The notes beneath the pieces were generated by a model. The model worked only from the letters and a program-made list of their open reading frames with translations, did no database searches and had not been told where the DNA came from. Both the position numbers and the translations under genes were made by a program. Positions 32,033 to 40,701 of a stretch of DNA of 64,000 nucleotides are shown here, in pieces. This DNA is from Actinoplanes sp. L3-i22 (GTDB lineage Bacteria; Actinomycetota; Actinomycetes; Mycobacteriales; Micromonosporaceae): positions 4,162,501 to 4,226,500 of the forward strand of contig NZ_AP024745.1 in NCBI RefSeq assembly GCF_019704555.1, given 5' to 3'. Within the stretch, counting starts at the first letter, position 1. The number at the start of each line of letters is the position of its first letter.

Positions 32033-33346
32033 ATGACGTACCGAACGCTCGCCGGAGCCGCCGCGCTCCTGACCGCGACCGTGCTGGCGGTGACCGCGCC
32101 CGTCGCCGCCCAGGCGGCCCCGGCGGCCGCGGCGACACCCTGCGGCGCCTCGGCGATGGTCAAGGAGACGCTGCCGAACGGGACGACCTGGCAGATGTGC
32201 TGGCGCATCAACGACAAGGCCGGGCTGGTCCTGGACCACGTCTTCGTCGCCACCAAGCGCTACCCGCAGCCGGTGCAGGTGCTCGACTCGATCCGGCTCG
32301 CGCAGCTCAACGTGCCCTACGACACCGGTGACACCGAGTACAACGACCTCACCGCGATCGGCATGGGCGGCTACGGCCTGGAGACGCTGACCGGCGACGA
32401 CTGCAAGGGCGGCTCGATCCGGCTCGGCTCCGACGGCGGCGGCGACCCGACCCAGCGCAAGGTGCTGTGCGTCAGCGCCGAGCCGCGCGGGCTGGCGTAC
32501 CGGCTGCACAGCTACGAGTGGGACGAGGGCACCGAGGAGTCGAAGGAGACCGTCTACTCCCAGCAGGGCCACGACCTGGTGCTGCGGACGATCAGCAAGC
32601 TCGGCTGGTACGAGTACGTCACCGAGTACCGCCTGCACGACGACGGCCAGATCACGGCCCGCCTCGGCGCGACCGGCGACCTGGCCCCGAGCGAGTACTC
32701 GACCAGCAGCAACGGCTGGCCGATCGGCAAGGCCGCCCGCGACTACGCGACCATGCACTACCACAACGCGTTCTGGCGGGTCGACTTCAACATCGCCGGC
32801 AAGGGCGGCGAGAAGGTCGAGCAGTACGACACCACGCTCAACGGCCGCGGCAGCATGACCGCCAAGCTGAACACCAAGAAGACCGCGATCGCCAAGGAGG
32901 GCACCTTCTCCAAGGTGAACCAGCGGTGGTGGCGGATGGTCAGCCCGACCAGCAAGAACGCCGACGGGCACAACCGCTCCTACGAGATCGTCACCACCGG
33001 CGGCGACAAGTACGAGGGGCACCCGGAGACCAAGCCGGACATCACGTTCTCGCAGAAGAACGGATGCGAGAAGTGGGCCAGCGACAACGCCTCCGACCCG
33101 GAGTGCCCGCTGAACATCCAGACGGTCGTCGACTTCGTCAAGAACAAGGAGACGCTGACCGATCCGGTGGCCTGGGTCCGGGTGGGCTTCCACCACGTGC
33201 CGCGGGACGAGGACCAGAGCCCGATGCCGATGCACTGGCAGGGCTTCGAGCTGGTGCCGCGCGACTTCACCGAGATGAACCCGCTGACCCCGGCCGCGCT
33301 GGCCGGCGCGAACGGCAACACCAGCGGTAACACGAGCGGCAACTGA
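32033..33346 (+). CDS. Copper amine oxidase catalytic domain, secreted
   Basis: 437 residues with a signal peptide (LAGAAALLTATVLAVTAPVA, cleaved near QAAPAA). The rest aligns by pattern to the amine-oxidase catalytic domain. KLGWYEYVTEYRLHDDGQI replaces the usual T-x-x-N-Y(D/E)Y topaquinone site: Tyr-Glu-Tyr is kept but Asn is Trp. MHYHNAFWRVDFNI supplies the H-x-H copper pair, and VGFHHVPRDEDQSPMPMHW the third His with the PR-ED-MP signature. A GTG at 32012 overlapping the upstream stop is an alternative start. The full family protein is about 640 residues, so the N-domains are on the separate upstream gene. Oxidase activity is uncertain because of the Asn change. Confidence 0.75.
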   Translation: MTYRTLAGAAALLTATVLAVTAPVAAQAAPAAAATPCGASAMVKETLPNGTTWQMCWRINDKAGLVLDHVFVATKRYPQPVQVLDSIRLAQLNVPYDTGDTEYNDLTAIGMGGYGLETLTGDDCKGGSIRLGSDGGGDPTQRKVLCVSAEPRGLAYRLHSYEWDEGTEESKETVYSQQGHDLVLRTISKLGWYEYVTEYRLHDDGQITARLGATGDLAPSEYSTSSNGWPIGKAARDYATMHYHNAFWRVDFNIAGKGGEKVEQYDTTLNGRGSMTAKLNTKKTAIAKEGTFSKVNQRWWRMVSPTSKNADGHNRSYEIVTTGGDKYEGHPETKPDITFSQKNGCEKWASDNASDPECPLNIQTVVDFVKNKETLTDPVAWVRVGFHHVPRDEDQSPMPMHWQGFELVPRDFTEMNPLTPAALAGANGNTSGNTSGN

Positions 33347-33413
33347 TCGATGGGGCCGGCCCGGTGCCTGTGGCGCTGGGCCGGCCTCGCGCCACCCAAC
33401 GGAGGGACCTGTT

Positions 33414-33983
33414 TTGATCATCCGTCGTGTCGCTGCGGCGCTCGTTCTCGTGCTCGCCGGGGCCGCCGTGCTGCTGCTGCGCTTCTCCGCGGGCGCGGCC
33501 GACGAGAAGCAGCCGGTCGCCGCCGTGCAGGCCGGGCCGTCCGGCGTCGACGTGCACTTCGCGCAGATGATGGTGCTGCACCACGAGCAGGCCGTCGCGA
33601 TGAGCCGCACCCTGCTCGCCAAGGGCGCGGTCCCCGAGCGGATCCGCCTGATCGCCGACTTCATCGTCCACGACCAGCAGCGTGAGATCGACGCGACGAA
33701 CGAGTGGCTGACCGCGTGGGATCAGCCGACCGCGGATCCCGCCGACAGCGGCGCCGAGCACGGCATGCTGAGCGCGGCCCAGGTCGGCGAACTCGACCGG
33801 GCCGGCGCCAAGGCCGCGCCCAAGGTCTTCCTGCGGTTGATGATCGAGCACCACAACGGGGCGATCACCATGTCCCGGTCGCTGCTCGACGGGCCGGACG
33901 GCAATCCGTACCTTCGCAGCCTGGCCAAACACGTCATCAACGAACAGACCGCGGAGAACGACGCGATGACCGCGCTGCTCTGA
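33414..33983 (+). CDS. DUF305 secreted protein
   Basis: 189 residues from TTG 33414, with GGAGGGACC upstream. The N-terminal hydrophobic stretch (VAAALVLVLAGAAVLLL) is a signal or anchor. The DUF305 domain has its His/Met-rich motifs: FAQMMVLHHEQAVAMSRTLL and LRLMIEHHNGAITMSRSLL, with VINEQTAENDAM at the end. DUF305 is a ferritin-like helical bundle often found beside copper enzymes and transporters, so here it may handle copper for the amine oxidase pair. Same strand as the amine oxidase genes, 67 bases downstream. Confidence 0.9.
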   Translation: MIIRRVAAALVLVLAGAAVLLLRFSAGAADEKQPVAAVQAGPSGVDVHFAQMMVLHHEQAVAMSRTLLAKGAVPERIRLIADFIVHDQQREIDATNEWLTAWDQPTADPADSGAEHGMLSAAQVGELDRAGAKAAPKVFLRLMIEHHNGAITMSRSLLDGPDGNPYLRSLAKHVINEQTAENDAMTALL

Positions 33984-34077
33984 CCCCCGACTTCGCGAAT
34001 CCGGCGTGCCTGCAACGGAGCGTCCGTAACGTCCCGGCCGAGCCATCGTCCGTCTCGACGCGAACCGGAGCCCCGCC

Positions 34078-34638
34078 ATGACCCGCATCGGCATCATCCT
34101 CGGCAGCACCCGTCCCAACCGCAACGGCGAGGCGGTCGCCGGCTGGGTGCTCGACCACGCCAAGCAGCGCAGCGACGCCCAGTTCGAGCTCGTCGACCTG
34201 CGCGACTACCCGCTGCCGCACCTCGACGAGCCGGTCCCGCCGTCGATGGGCCAGTACCAGAACGACCACACCAAGCAGTGGGCCGCGAAGATCGGCTCGT
34301 TCGACGGGTTCGTCATCGTCACCCCGGAGTACAACCACAGCACCTCCGGCGTGCTCAAGAACGCCATCGACTACCTGTTCGCCGAATGGAACAACAAGGC
34401 GGTCGGCTTCGTCTCCTACGGCTCGGTGGGCGGGGCGCGGGCCGTCGAACACCTGCGGCTGGTCGCCGGGGAGCTCAAGATGGCTGACGTGCGGCAGCAG
34501 GTGACGCTGGCGCTCAGCACCGAGTTCGAGAACTACAGCGTGTTCAAGCCGGGCGACTACCAGATTCCGCAGCTGACGACGCTGCTCGACGAGGTGGTCG
34601 CCTGGAGCGTGGCCCTGTCCAGCCTGCGAAAGGGATAG
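34078..34638 (+). CDS. NADPH-dependent FMN reductase
   Basis: 186 residues. GIILGSTRPNRNGEAVAGWV is the FMN-phosphate loop (GSTRPxR), and VTPEYNHSTSGVLKNAIDYL the flavin-ring motif. Flavodoxin-like NAD(P)H:FMN or quinone reductases of this length dimerise and reduce quinones, azo dyes or chromate. It stands alone. Confidence 0.92.
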   Translation: MTRIGIILGSTRPNRNGEAVAGWVLDHAKQRSDAQFELVDLRDYPLPHLDEPVPPSMGQYQNDHTKQWAAKIGSFDGFVIVTPEYNHSTSGVLKNAIDYLFAEWNNKAVGFVSYGSVGGARAVEHLRLVAGELKMADVRQQVTLALSTEFENYSVFKPGDYQIPQLTTLLDEVVAWSVALSSLRKG

Positions 34639-34660
34639 CCCGCGAAACGGGTGGGGTGGC

Positions 34661-35269
34661 GTGACTGATTCCCTCGTCGCGCCTCGGGGCTCGGACTCGA
34701 GGCGCTTCACCCGCGCGTGGATCGCGGGCCTTGCGGCAGTTGCGCTTTCCGGGCTCGCATTTCTGGTGATCGGTGGGCGCATCCCGGGGATTCCCTGCCT
34801 GCCGGGGCCGCTCGAAGGGGCGAGCGGAGTTTCGGTCACGGTTCCGCTGAGGCCATCGGATACCGGTGCTCTGTGGGGTGCGCTGATACTCCACAACGCG
34901 GCGGTCGACGGACTCGTTCTGGAATCCGTCTCCCTCGCTGACAATCCCGATGGTCTGGCGCCGTCGCGTTCGCCCTACATCTGGGACGACAGCCGGGTGG
35001 CCATGTTGGGTTTTGCCTCGGTGGCCGCGTACAACCTTCCGCTCCCGGCTTCCTGGAGGATTCCCGTGGAGCAGAGCTTGGCGGGATACCGGATGCGTAA
35101 GAGCGAGGACGCGACGGTCGAGGTGTTGGTGGAGTTCGCGCCACCAGAAAAGGCGTCCACGGTGTCGGGGATTGCCGTGCGGTATCGCGTCGGATGGCGC
35201 ACGTACCGCAAAGTATTCGACCTCGCGGTGACCCTGTGCCCGCCCGCAGACACCAAACCCTGCTCCTGA
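34661..35269 (+). CDS. Unknown membrane-anchored protein
   Basis: 202 residues from GTG 34661. One N-terminal span (WIAGLAAVALSGLAFLVIGG) and an extracellular beta-rich domain (VSVTVPLRPSDTGALWGALI, VEVLVEFAPPEKASTVSGIA) with a C-terminal pair of cysteines (LCPPADTKPCS). No family recognised. It follows the FMN reductase by 22 bases on the same strand, but function is not linked. Confidence 0.6.
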   Translation: MTDSLVAPRGSDSRRFTRAWIAGLAAVALSGLAFLVIGGRIPGIPCLPGPLEGASGVSVTVPLRPSDTGALWGALILHNAAVDGLVLESVSLADNPDGLAPSRSPYIWDDSRVAMLGFASVAAYNLPLPASWRIPVEQSLAGYRMRKSEDATVEVLVEFAPPEKASTVSGIAVRYRVGWRTYRKVFDLAVTLCPPADTKPCS

Positions 35270-35286
35270 CGGCCGCTCGGACATCG

Positions 35287-35952
35287 CTATTCCAGCTGCA
35301 TGGCGACGGCGCGGACCGGGGCGCCGTCGGCGTTCTCCAGGGCGATCGGCAAGCACGAGATAAGCGGATCGGGAAAGTCGACCAGCTCCAGGTTGCGGAA
35401 GTTCTCCCCGATCACCCCGCCCGCCCCGGCGATCAGATGATGCACCGGATAGCCCACCCCGGGATGCGTTTCATCCGGCGTCTCGTCAATGTTGATCGCG
35501 TCGACGCAGAACGTCCGCACCCCGAGATCGAGCATCCGCCGGCACGCATCCGCGCCGAGATAGGGATGGTCGAAATAGGCCTCGGTGCCGTAATGCGCCG
35601 ACCACCCGGTGCAGATCAAAACCACAATTCCAGGACCAAGACGATTTGCGTACGGCGCCACGCGCTCCCACCCGATCGGCTCCCGGGCGCCCGTGCCACG
35701 CACGTCGACCAGCACGCCCGGCCCGGTGAACAACCCCAGGTCCAGCTCGTGCAGCCGGGGCGCGTCATCCTGGAAATGGTAGGGCGCGTCGACATGCGTC
35801 CCGGTCTGCGAGCCCATGTCCAGCCGCAGCAGGTTGAAGCCGTCGCGCCGGACGGTCGCGTGCACGGATGCCCGGGGGACCGGATCACCCGGATAGACCT
35901 GCGTGCCCGGGCCGACGGGAACGGACAGGTCGACGATCCGGCGTACGCGCAT
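35287..35952 (-). CDS. Cyclase-family metal hydrolase (kynurenine formamidase-like)
   Basis: 221 residues. MRVRRIVDLSVPVGPGTQVY, then the metal motif GSQTGTHVDAPYHF (H-x-GTH-x-D-x-P-x-H layout). VDAINIDETPDET and HHLIAGAGGVIGENFRNLEL follow the family pattern. Members cleave amides such as N-formylkynurenine, or act on other small molecules. It converges with nothing; the AKR gene is divergent across 60 bases. Substrate unknown. Confidence 0.88.
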   Translation of the reverse strand: MRVRRIVDLSVPVGPGTQVYPGDPVPRASVHATVRRDGFNLLRLDMGSQTGTHVDAPYHFQDDAPRLHELDLGLFTGPGVLVDVRGTGAREPIGWERVAPYANRLGPGIVVLICTGWSAHYGTEAYFDHPYLGADACRRMLDLGVRTFCVDAINIDETPDETHPGVGYPVHHLIAGAGGVIGENFRNLELVDFPDPLISCLPIALENADGAPVRAVAMQLE

Positions 35953-36012
35953 GACTCTGAAATCTACGCGGGAGTACGGTCGTTTCGGAGATCATCCGAG
36001 CAGGGAGGCAAC

Positions 36013-36843
36013 ATGAGCGCAGGGACCGTACGACTTCTGCACGGCGCCGAGCTGCCGCGGATCGGCGCCGGCACCTGGCCGCTGAAGGACGCCGACGCCG
36101 AGCGGGTCGTCGCCGACGCGCTGCAGGCCGGCTACCGCCTGATCGACACCGCGCAGGCCTACGGCAATGAGCTCGGCGTCGGCCGCGGGCTGAAGGCCTC
36201 CGGCGTCGACCGCGCCGACGTCTTCGTCACCTCGAAGTTCAACAAGCAGTGGCACGGCCGGGACCTGGTCGCCCAGGCCGCGCAGCACAGCCTGGACACG
36301 CTCGGCCTGGACTACCTGGACCTGTTCCTGATCCACTGGCCGAACCCGGCGTACGACCGCTACGTCGAGGCCTGGGAGGGCCTGGCCCGGCTGCTGGAGT
36401 CCGGCCGGGTCCGGGCGATCGGCACCAGCAACTTCAAGCCGGCCCACCTGGAGCGGATCATCAAGGCGACCGGTGTGGTCCCGGACGTCAACCAGATCCA
36501 GCTCAGCCCCGCCTCGACCCGCAACGAGGCCCGCGCCTTCCACGCCGGGCACGGCATCGTCACCGAGAGCTGGTCACCGATCGGCGGCCAGGGCGTCGCG
36601 GTCCTGGACCTGCCGGCGGTCGGCCAGGTCGCCGAGGAGACCGGGCGGACTCCGGCGCAGGTGGTGTTGCGCTGGCACGTACAGCTGGGTCTGGTTCCGA
36701 TTCCGAAATCGGCCGACCCGAAGCGCCTTCGCGAGAACCTGGACGTCTTCTCCTTCGACCTCACCGACGATCAGATGACCACGCTGTCGGCCCTCGACCG
36801 CGGCGAGTCCGCGGTCGAGGACTCGGACGTCTTCGGGCACTGA
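36013..36843 (+). CDS. Aldo/keto reductase
   Basis: 276 residues; ATG 36013 with GGGAGG. The AKR family features are GYRLIDTAQAYGNELGVGRG (Asp and catalytic Tyr), VFVTSKFNKQWHG (Lys), LDYLDLFLIHWPNP (His) and the NADPH-binding VPIPKSADPKRLRENLDVF. It reduces aldehydes or ketones with NADPH; substrate not determinable. The next gene starts right at its stop. Confidence 0.94.
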   Translation: MSAGTVRLLHGAELPRIGAGTWPLKDADAERVVADALQAGYRLIDTAQAYGNELGVGRGLKASGVDRADVFVTSKFNKQWHGRDLVAQAAQHSLDTLGLDYLDLFLIHWPNPAYDRYVEAWEGLARLLESGRVRAIGTSNFKPAHLERIIKATGVVPDVNQIQLSPASTRNEARAFHAGHGIVTESWSPIGGQGVAVLDLPAVGQVAEETGRTPAQVVLRWHVQLGLVPIPKSADPKRLRENLDVFSFDLTDDQMTTLSALDRGESAVEDSDVFGH

Positions 36844-38352
36844 GTGAGCGACCAGGGCAACGATGAGCTCGATGGCGCGCGTGTGCTGGCGTCGCTCCTC
36901 GAGGCTCTCGCACGGTGGCCGGACATCGGGAGCCAGCCCCGCCTCAGCATCGAGCGATGGAACAGCCTCACCGCCGACGAAGTGAAGACCCATCAAGACA
37001 AAAGCATTTCCGCCGTACGGGTTGTCGCCGACTGCCAGTCGGTGGCCGAACAGATCCGGGTGCTCGGCCGGCTGCGGTATGAGCCGGCCGTTCCCACCCT
37101 GATCGGGCTGTGGGAGCAGTGCCCCGTCAAGCCGGTCGAGGTGGCCGCCGCCCACGCGCTCTTCGCGATCGGGACCGCCGAGGCCCGCGACGTACTGCGG
37201 CAGGCGATCCATGACCACGAGCACCTCGGTCGTTTCATGGCCGTGCGGGTCATGTTCACCGACGACGGCACGGCCTGGGACAACGCCGGCCACCTGTTCT
37301 CCGACGAAGGCCTGGCCACCCCGGCCGGGTTGACGGCCGCGGCGCAGGCTCTCGGCCTGCTGGGCCCGCGATCGTTCTCCCCGGAGGGCCCCGAGTGGTA
37401 CCCGGCGGAACTGCGCGATCTGGTGTCGCGGGACCACCGCTGGCTGGACCTGTGCGTCGGCCTTCGCGACCACGAAGCCCTGGGCCGGGCGGCGCGCCAC
37501 GTGCTCGCGTACGCCGATTCCGCCGTCACCGGCCCGGCACTGGACGCTGCCGCAGCCGTGCGGACGGGAACACCTGCCGGTCGGCACTTGCGACCGGGGG
37601 ATCTCGTGGCCCGCTATCAGGACGGGGACCACCGCGGGGTGTGGCGCGATCTCGGGGCGGTCGCCCACCTCGACGCCCTGTGGCGGGCGGAGGCCGAGCA
37701 GGTGGCCGCACTGACCATGGATCGGGTCCGGCGAAACGCCGCCGGCCTGACCGCTGCTCTTGTCGCCCGCGGCTGGCCGGTCACCGCCGAGCAGGCGCTA
37801 CCCGGCCCCGCCGCGGATGTCGAGGACCGGCTGCGAGAACTGGAGCAGCTCACCGGATCGGCGGTGCCGCCCGCGCTGGCCGCCTTCTGGCGCATCGTCG
37901 GAACGATCGACCTCGTTCCGCGTGGCACCTGGAACGGCGCGTTCCCGCCCGGCGTACCCGAGCAGCTGACCGTCGCCGACCCGCTGGAGATCATCGACCT
38001 CAGCACCGGATGGTTCTCGGTCGAGGAATGGCAGGAGGAATCGGAGGAACTGCATCCCGAGCTCGCCGGGCCGGTGGAGATCACCATCGCCGCCGACTAC
38101 CTGCACAAGGCCAACATCAGCGGCGGCGCGCCGTACTCCGTGTGGCTGCCCCACGCCGGCGCGGATCCGCTGGTCCGCGACGAGGTGCACGGCCTGGCCT
38201 TCACCGACTATCTGCGGCGTGCCTTCGCGGGCAAGGGCTTCCTGCGGCTCGATCACCAGGACGAATGGGTCGCCCGCGGCCTCACCCGCGACCAACTCGC
38301 CGACCTGACCGCCTGGCTGGAAACCATCGAATACGACCACCTGGACTTCTGA
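36844..38352 (+). CDS. HEAT-like plus SUKH (SMI1/KNR4) protein
   Basis: 502 residues from GTG 36844, immediately after the upstream stop. The first about 320 residues are helical with a repeat-like segment (VLGRLRYEPAVPTLIGLWEQ, then EVAAAHALFAIGTAEARDVL), as in HEAT-type immunity and scaffold proteins. From about 335 (EDRLRELEQLTGSAVPPALA, FWRIVGTIDL) begins a SUKH-like fold with the G.I.L strand. SUKH domains are common immunity modules against toxins. It could protect against an unknown toxin; the neighbour AKR gives no hint. Confidence 0.8.
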   Translation: MSDQGNDELDGARVLASLLEALARWPDIGSQPRLSIERWNSLTADEVKTHQDKSISAVRVVADCQSVAEQIRVLGRLRYEPAVPTLIGLWEQCPVKPVEVAAAHALFAIGTAEARDVLRQAIHDHEHLGRFMAVRVMFTDDGTAWDNAGHLFSDEGLATPAGLTAAAQALGLLGPRSFSPEGPEWYPAELRDLVSRDHRWLDLCVGLRDHEALGRAARHVLAYADSAVTGPALDAAAAVRTGTPAGRHLRPGDLVARYQDGDHRGVWRDLGAVAHLDALWRAEAEQVAALTMDRVRRNAAGLTAALVARGWPVTAEQALPGPAADVEDRLRELEQLTGSAVPPALAAFWRIVGTIDLVPRGTWNGAFPPGVPEQLTVADPLEIIDLSTGWFSVEEWQEESEELHPELAGPVEITIAADYLHKANISGGAPYSVWLPHAGADPLVRDEVHGLAFTDYLRRAFAGKGFLRLDHQDEWVARGLTRDQLADLTAWLETIEYDHLDF

Positions 38353-38404
38353 CTCGAACAGGCTCCAACGCCTGGTTCCCGAACCGGGGCTCGGGACGTA
38401 CTCG

Positions 38405-38719
38405 ATGAGCGGAGTGCCACTCAGCATGGAAGACCGGATGACGACCGTGTCACGACTTTGGGGGGAACACCTCAAGCAGCCTTTCCCGAGTCGGCTGAGG
38501 TCGGTCGAGGTAGCAGGCGTCGAGATGGTGATGCTTGATGCGAACGTCGCGGGGTGTGTCAGCACCTGGCTGAACAATGGCGGCGACCTTGATGGATGGC
38601 GGCGGGATGCGCTTGCGACCTGCGAGCGTCAGCTCGAGCGGGTGGTCCCAGAGCTCGCTGATCGTGAAGCCGCCTACTACCAGAGGTTGCTGGACATGAC
38701 AGTGCTGGTTCTGGGCTAG
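38405..38719 (+). CDS. Unknown 104-aa protein
   Basis: Starts MSGVPLSMEDRMTTVSRLWG; an internal ATG (MEDRMTTVSRLWGEHLKQPF) may be the true start. Mixed alpha/beta with FPSRLRSVEVAGVEMVMLDA and a C-terminal amphipathic helix (RQLERVVPELADREAAYYQR). Slightly lower G+C than neighbours. No family recognised; related short actinobacterial hypotheticals follow SUKH genes at times. Confidence 0.5.
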   Translation: MSGVPLSMEDRMTTVSRLWGEHLKQPFPSRLRSVEVAGVEMVMLDANVAGCVSTWLNNGGDLDGWRRDALATCERQLERVVPELADREAAYYQRLLDMTVLVLG

Positions 38720-38846
38720 TGCTCCGGCCGGGCGGGTTCACCAGGTCGTTGGCACGTTGAAAGGCCGGGCCTGGCGGTGGAAACTAGTTGCGGGGCCGGG
38801 GTGTGCCTGAGACCGTGCGGGTTCCCGTAGCACCCGTGAGGTTTCC

Positions 38847-39320
38847 GTGACGATTTTCTTCTATGGCGCCGACGAAGTTCCCTATGGATGCTTCTCGAAC
38901 TTCTCCGAGCACGGCTTCGACCTCGACGGGGTCTGGTGGCCGACCTCGGAGCACTACTTCCAGGCGCAGAAATTCAAGGGCACTCGTCACGCGGATCTCG
39001 TCCGGCGTGCCCGCACCCCGCTGCGGGCCGCGGAGCTGGGCCGTGACTCGGCAAAGCCGCTGCGGAGGGACTGGGAACGGGTCAAGGACGACGTCATGCG
39101 CCGTGCGGTGGCGACCAAGTTCCGCGCGCATGCCGATATCCGCGACATTCTGTTGTCCACCGGCGATGAAGAGATCGTCGAGGACACCACCACCGATCAC
39201 TACTGGGGTCGGGGCCGGACCGGGAACGGCAAGAACATGCTCGGGCGGATCCTGGTGCGCACCCGCAACCAGTTGCTCGCCGAAGCTCCCGACAGCGATG
39301 GCCGCCGCCCGGCGCGATGA
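38847..39320 (+). CDS. NADAR-family protein
   Basis: 157 residues, GTG start. FFYGADEVPYGCFSNFSEHG, then WPTSEHYFQAQKFKGT and DHYWGRGRTGNGKNMLGRIL are the conserved NADAR (formerly DUF1768) motifs. NADAR enzymes remove or process ADP-ribosyl groups, including from nucleobases, and are found in NAD-dependent conflict systems and riboflavin biosynthesis fusions. Here it is a stand-alone enzyme with no visible partner. Confidence 0.92.
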   Translation: MTIFFYGADEVPYGCFSNFSEHGFDLDGVWWPTSEHYFQAQKFKGTRHADLVRRARTPLRAAELGRDSAKPLRRDWERVKDDVMRRAVATKFRAHADIRDILLSTGDEEIVEDTTTDHYWGRGRTGNGKNMLGRILVRTRNQLLAEAPDSDGRRPAR

Positions 39321-39380
39321 TCCCGACAGATAGGTCGAGTGGACGGGGAACCGCAGCCCGGGCTTCGTAGTCTCACCGGT

Positions 39381-40253
39381 ATGCGGATCTGGTTGCTCGG
39401 CGCAGCAGTGCTCGTGACGTTCACGGCGGGCTGTGCCCGCGAGGCGCCGGCGGCGCCGGCGCCGTCCCCCAGCAGCGCCTCCACCGGCGCGGCCGCCACG
39501 GTGCGGACCGACCCGGTCGCGCTGATCGGGCTCTGGAAACTCTCCGGCGCCGAGGTGCCCAAGGACGCGGTGCTGCGGATCGGGACGGACGACGACATCA
39601 CGCTGTTCCGGCCCTGCGCGGCGCTGATGGGCAACTGGCGGGCCGACACCGCAGGCCTGTTCCTGAGCAGCTTCGACAGCTACTCGCCGGGGCCCGGCAA
39701 GCCGAGCTGCGAGCCGTCCGGCCCGCGGGTCCAGCCGGCCTGGATGACCCGGATCGCCGGCTACCGGGTCGACGGCACCGCGCCGCTGCTGCTCGACGCG
39801 GCCGGCGCGACCGTCGTCCGGCTGCTGCCCGGCGCCGCCCCGGTGGTCCGCGACGACATGGTGCCCGAGTTGTCCGGCAAGCCGGTCGTCACCGACGAGA
39901 CCCGGCAGCGGCTGGGCGCGGTCGCCGCCGCGCTGCCGGCCGGTCTGGTCCCGGCGACCCGGGCGCAGCTGCTCGGCCGGTGGCTGCCCGCGGACCGCAC
40001 GGCCGGCGCCTTCGCCGAGCTGCGGGCCGACGGGCAGTGGCAGGGCAGCGACGGCTGCAACGGCCTGTCCGGCGGGTGGACCTCGGGTCCGGACGGATCC
40101 CTGCTGGCGGTCTCCGGCCCGACCACCCTGATCGGCTGCGCCAGCGCCCCGATCGGCTCCTGGCTGACCGCGGCCCGCCGCGCCGGCCTGGCCGGCGACG
40201 CCCTGGTCCTGCTGGACGCCACCGGCAAGGAACTCGGCCGCCTGATCCGCTGA
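39381..40253 (+). CDS. META-domain lipoprotein
   Basis: 290 residues from ATG 39381. A lipoprotein signal (LLGAAVLVTFTAGCAREAPA) has its lipobox Cys near residue 18. Two repeats of a META-like fold follow: LIGLWKLSGAEVPKDAVLRI with FRPCAALMGNWRADTAGLF, and LLGRWLPADRTAGAFAELRA with QWQGSDGCNGLSGGWTSGPD. The G..GCN..GGW motif is typical of META/HslJ. Probably an outer-face envelope lipoprotein with a stress role. Monocistronic. Confidence 0.85.
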   Translation: MRIWLLGAAVLVTFTAGCAREAPAAPAPSPSSASTGAAATVRTDPVALIGLWKLSGAEVPKDAVLRIGTDDDITLFRPCAALMGNWRADTAGLFLSSFDSYSPGPGKPSCEPSGPRVQPAWMTRIAGYRVDGTAPLLLDAAGATVVRLLPGAAPVVRDDMVPELSGKPVVTDETRQRLGAVAAALPAGLVPATRAQLLGRWLPADRTAGAFAELRADGQWQGSDGCNGLSGGWTSGPDGSLLAVSGPTTLIGCASAPIGSWLTAARRAGLAGDALVLLDATGKELGRLIR

Positions 40254-40274
40254 CCAGCGGACCAGGCGCCCGGC

Positions 40275-40670
40275 TTACAGGTTGTTGATCCGGGCCAGCA
40301 GCTCTGCCTCGGTCAGGTTCTCCAGGACCGCGTCCTGCTTGCGGCCCAGGACGGCGACCAGCTTCTCCTTCTCCAGCTTCTTGGCCGCCGCCGCCTTCGC
40401 CGCCTGGTCCTCCGCGATGCGGACGGCGATGACGTGCTTGACGACCTCCAGCTTGGTCTCCAGGGTCGCCTTGGCCGGATTGGTCTCGGTGGCCACGAAC
40501 GACTCGGTGGTGACCGCCTTCAGTTCGGCGTTGACGGCCTTGGCCACGTCATCGAGGCTGAAGCCGGACTTGGCGGTGAGCGGAAGCTCCCACAGCTGTT
40601 CGGTGGTCAGCAGGCCCTTGGTCGACGGGTAGCGGAACTTCTCCCGCGTGGCCGTTTCGAAAATGGTCAC
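40275..40670 (-). CDS. Small charged helical protein, partner of the next gene
   Basis: 131 residues. MTIFETATREKFRYPSTKGL, then LTTEQLWELPLTAKSGFSLD and a Lys/Ala/Glu coiled-coil (DQAAKAAAAKKLEKEKLVAV) ending NLTEAELLARINNL. The opening 'F..RYP..KG.LT.EDLWDLPL' pattern recurs in bacterial and phage small proteins. It lies 31 bases downstream of the large DUF2135-like gene on the same strand, so they form a two-gene unit. The function is not known. It could be a chaperone or structural partner of the large protein. Confidence 0.75.
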   Translation of the reverse strand: MTIFETATREKFRYPSTKGLLTTEQLWELPLTAKSGFSLDDVAKAVNAELKAVTTESFVATETNPAKATLETKLEVVKHVIAVRIAEDQAAKAAAAKKLEKEKLVAVLGRKQDAVLENLTEAELLARINNL

Positions 40671-40701
40671 GGTGGCCTCTCTCGGATGTCCGGGTAGGAA
40701 G

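Noticed and set aside
32033..33346. Calling the second amine-oxidase gene a pseudogene fragment
   Set aside because: It has its own signal peptide, complete C-terminal signature and an intact frame, so a split enzyme is more likely than decay.
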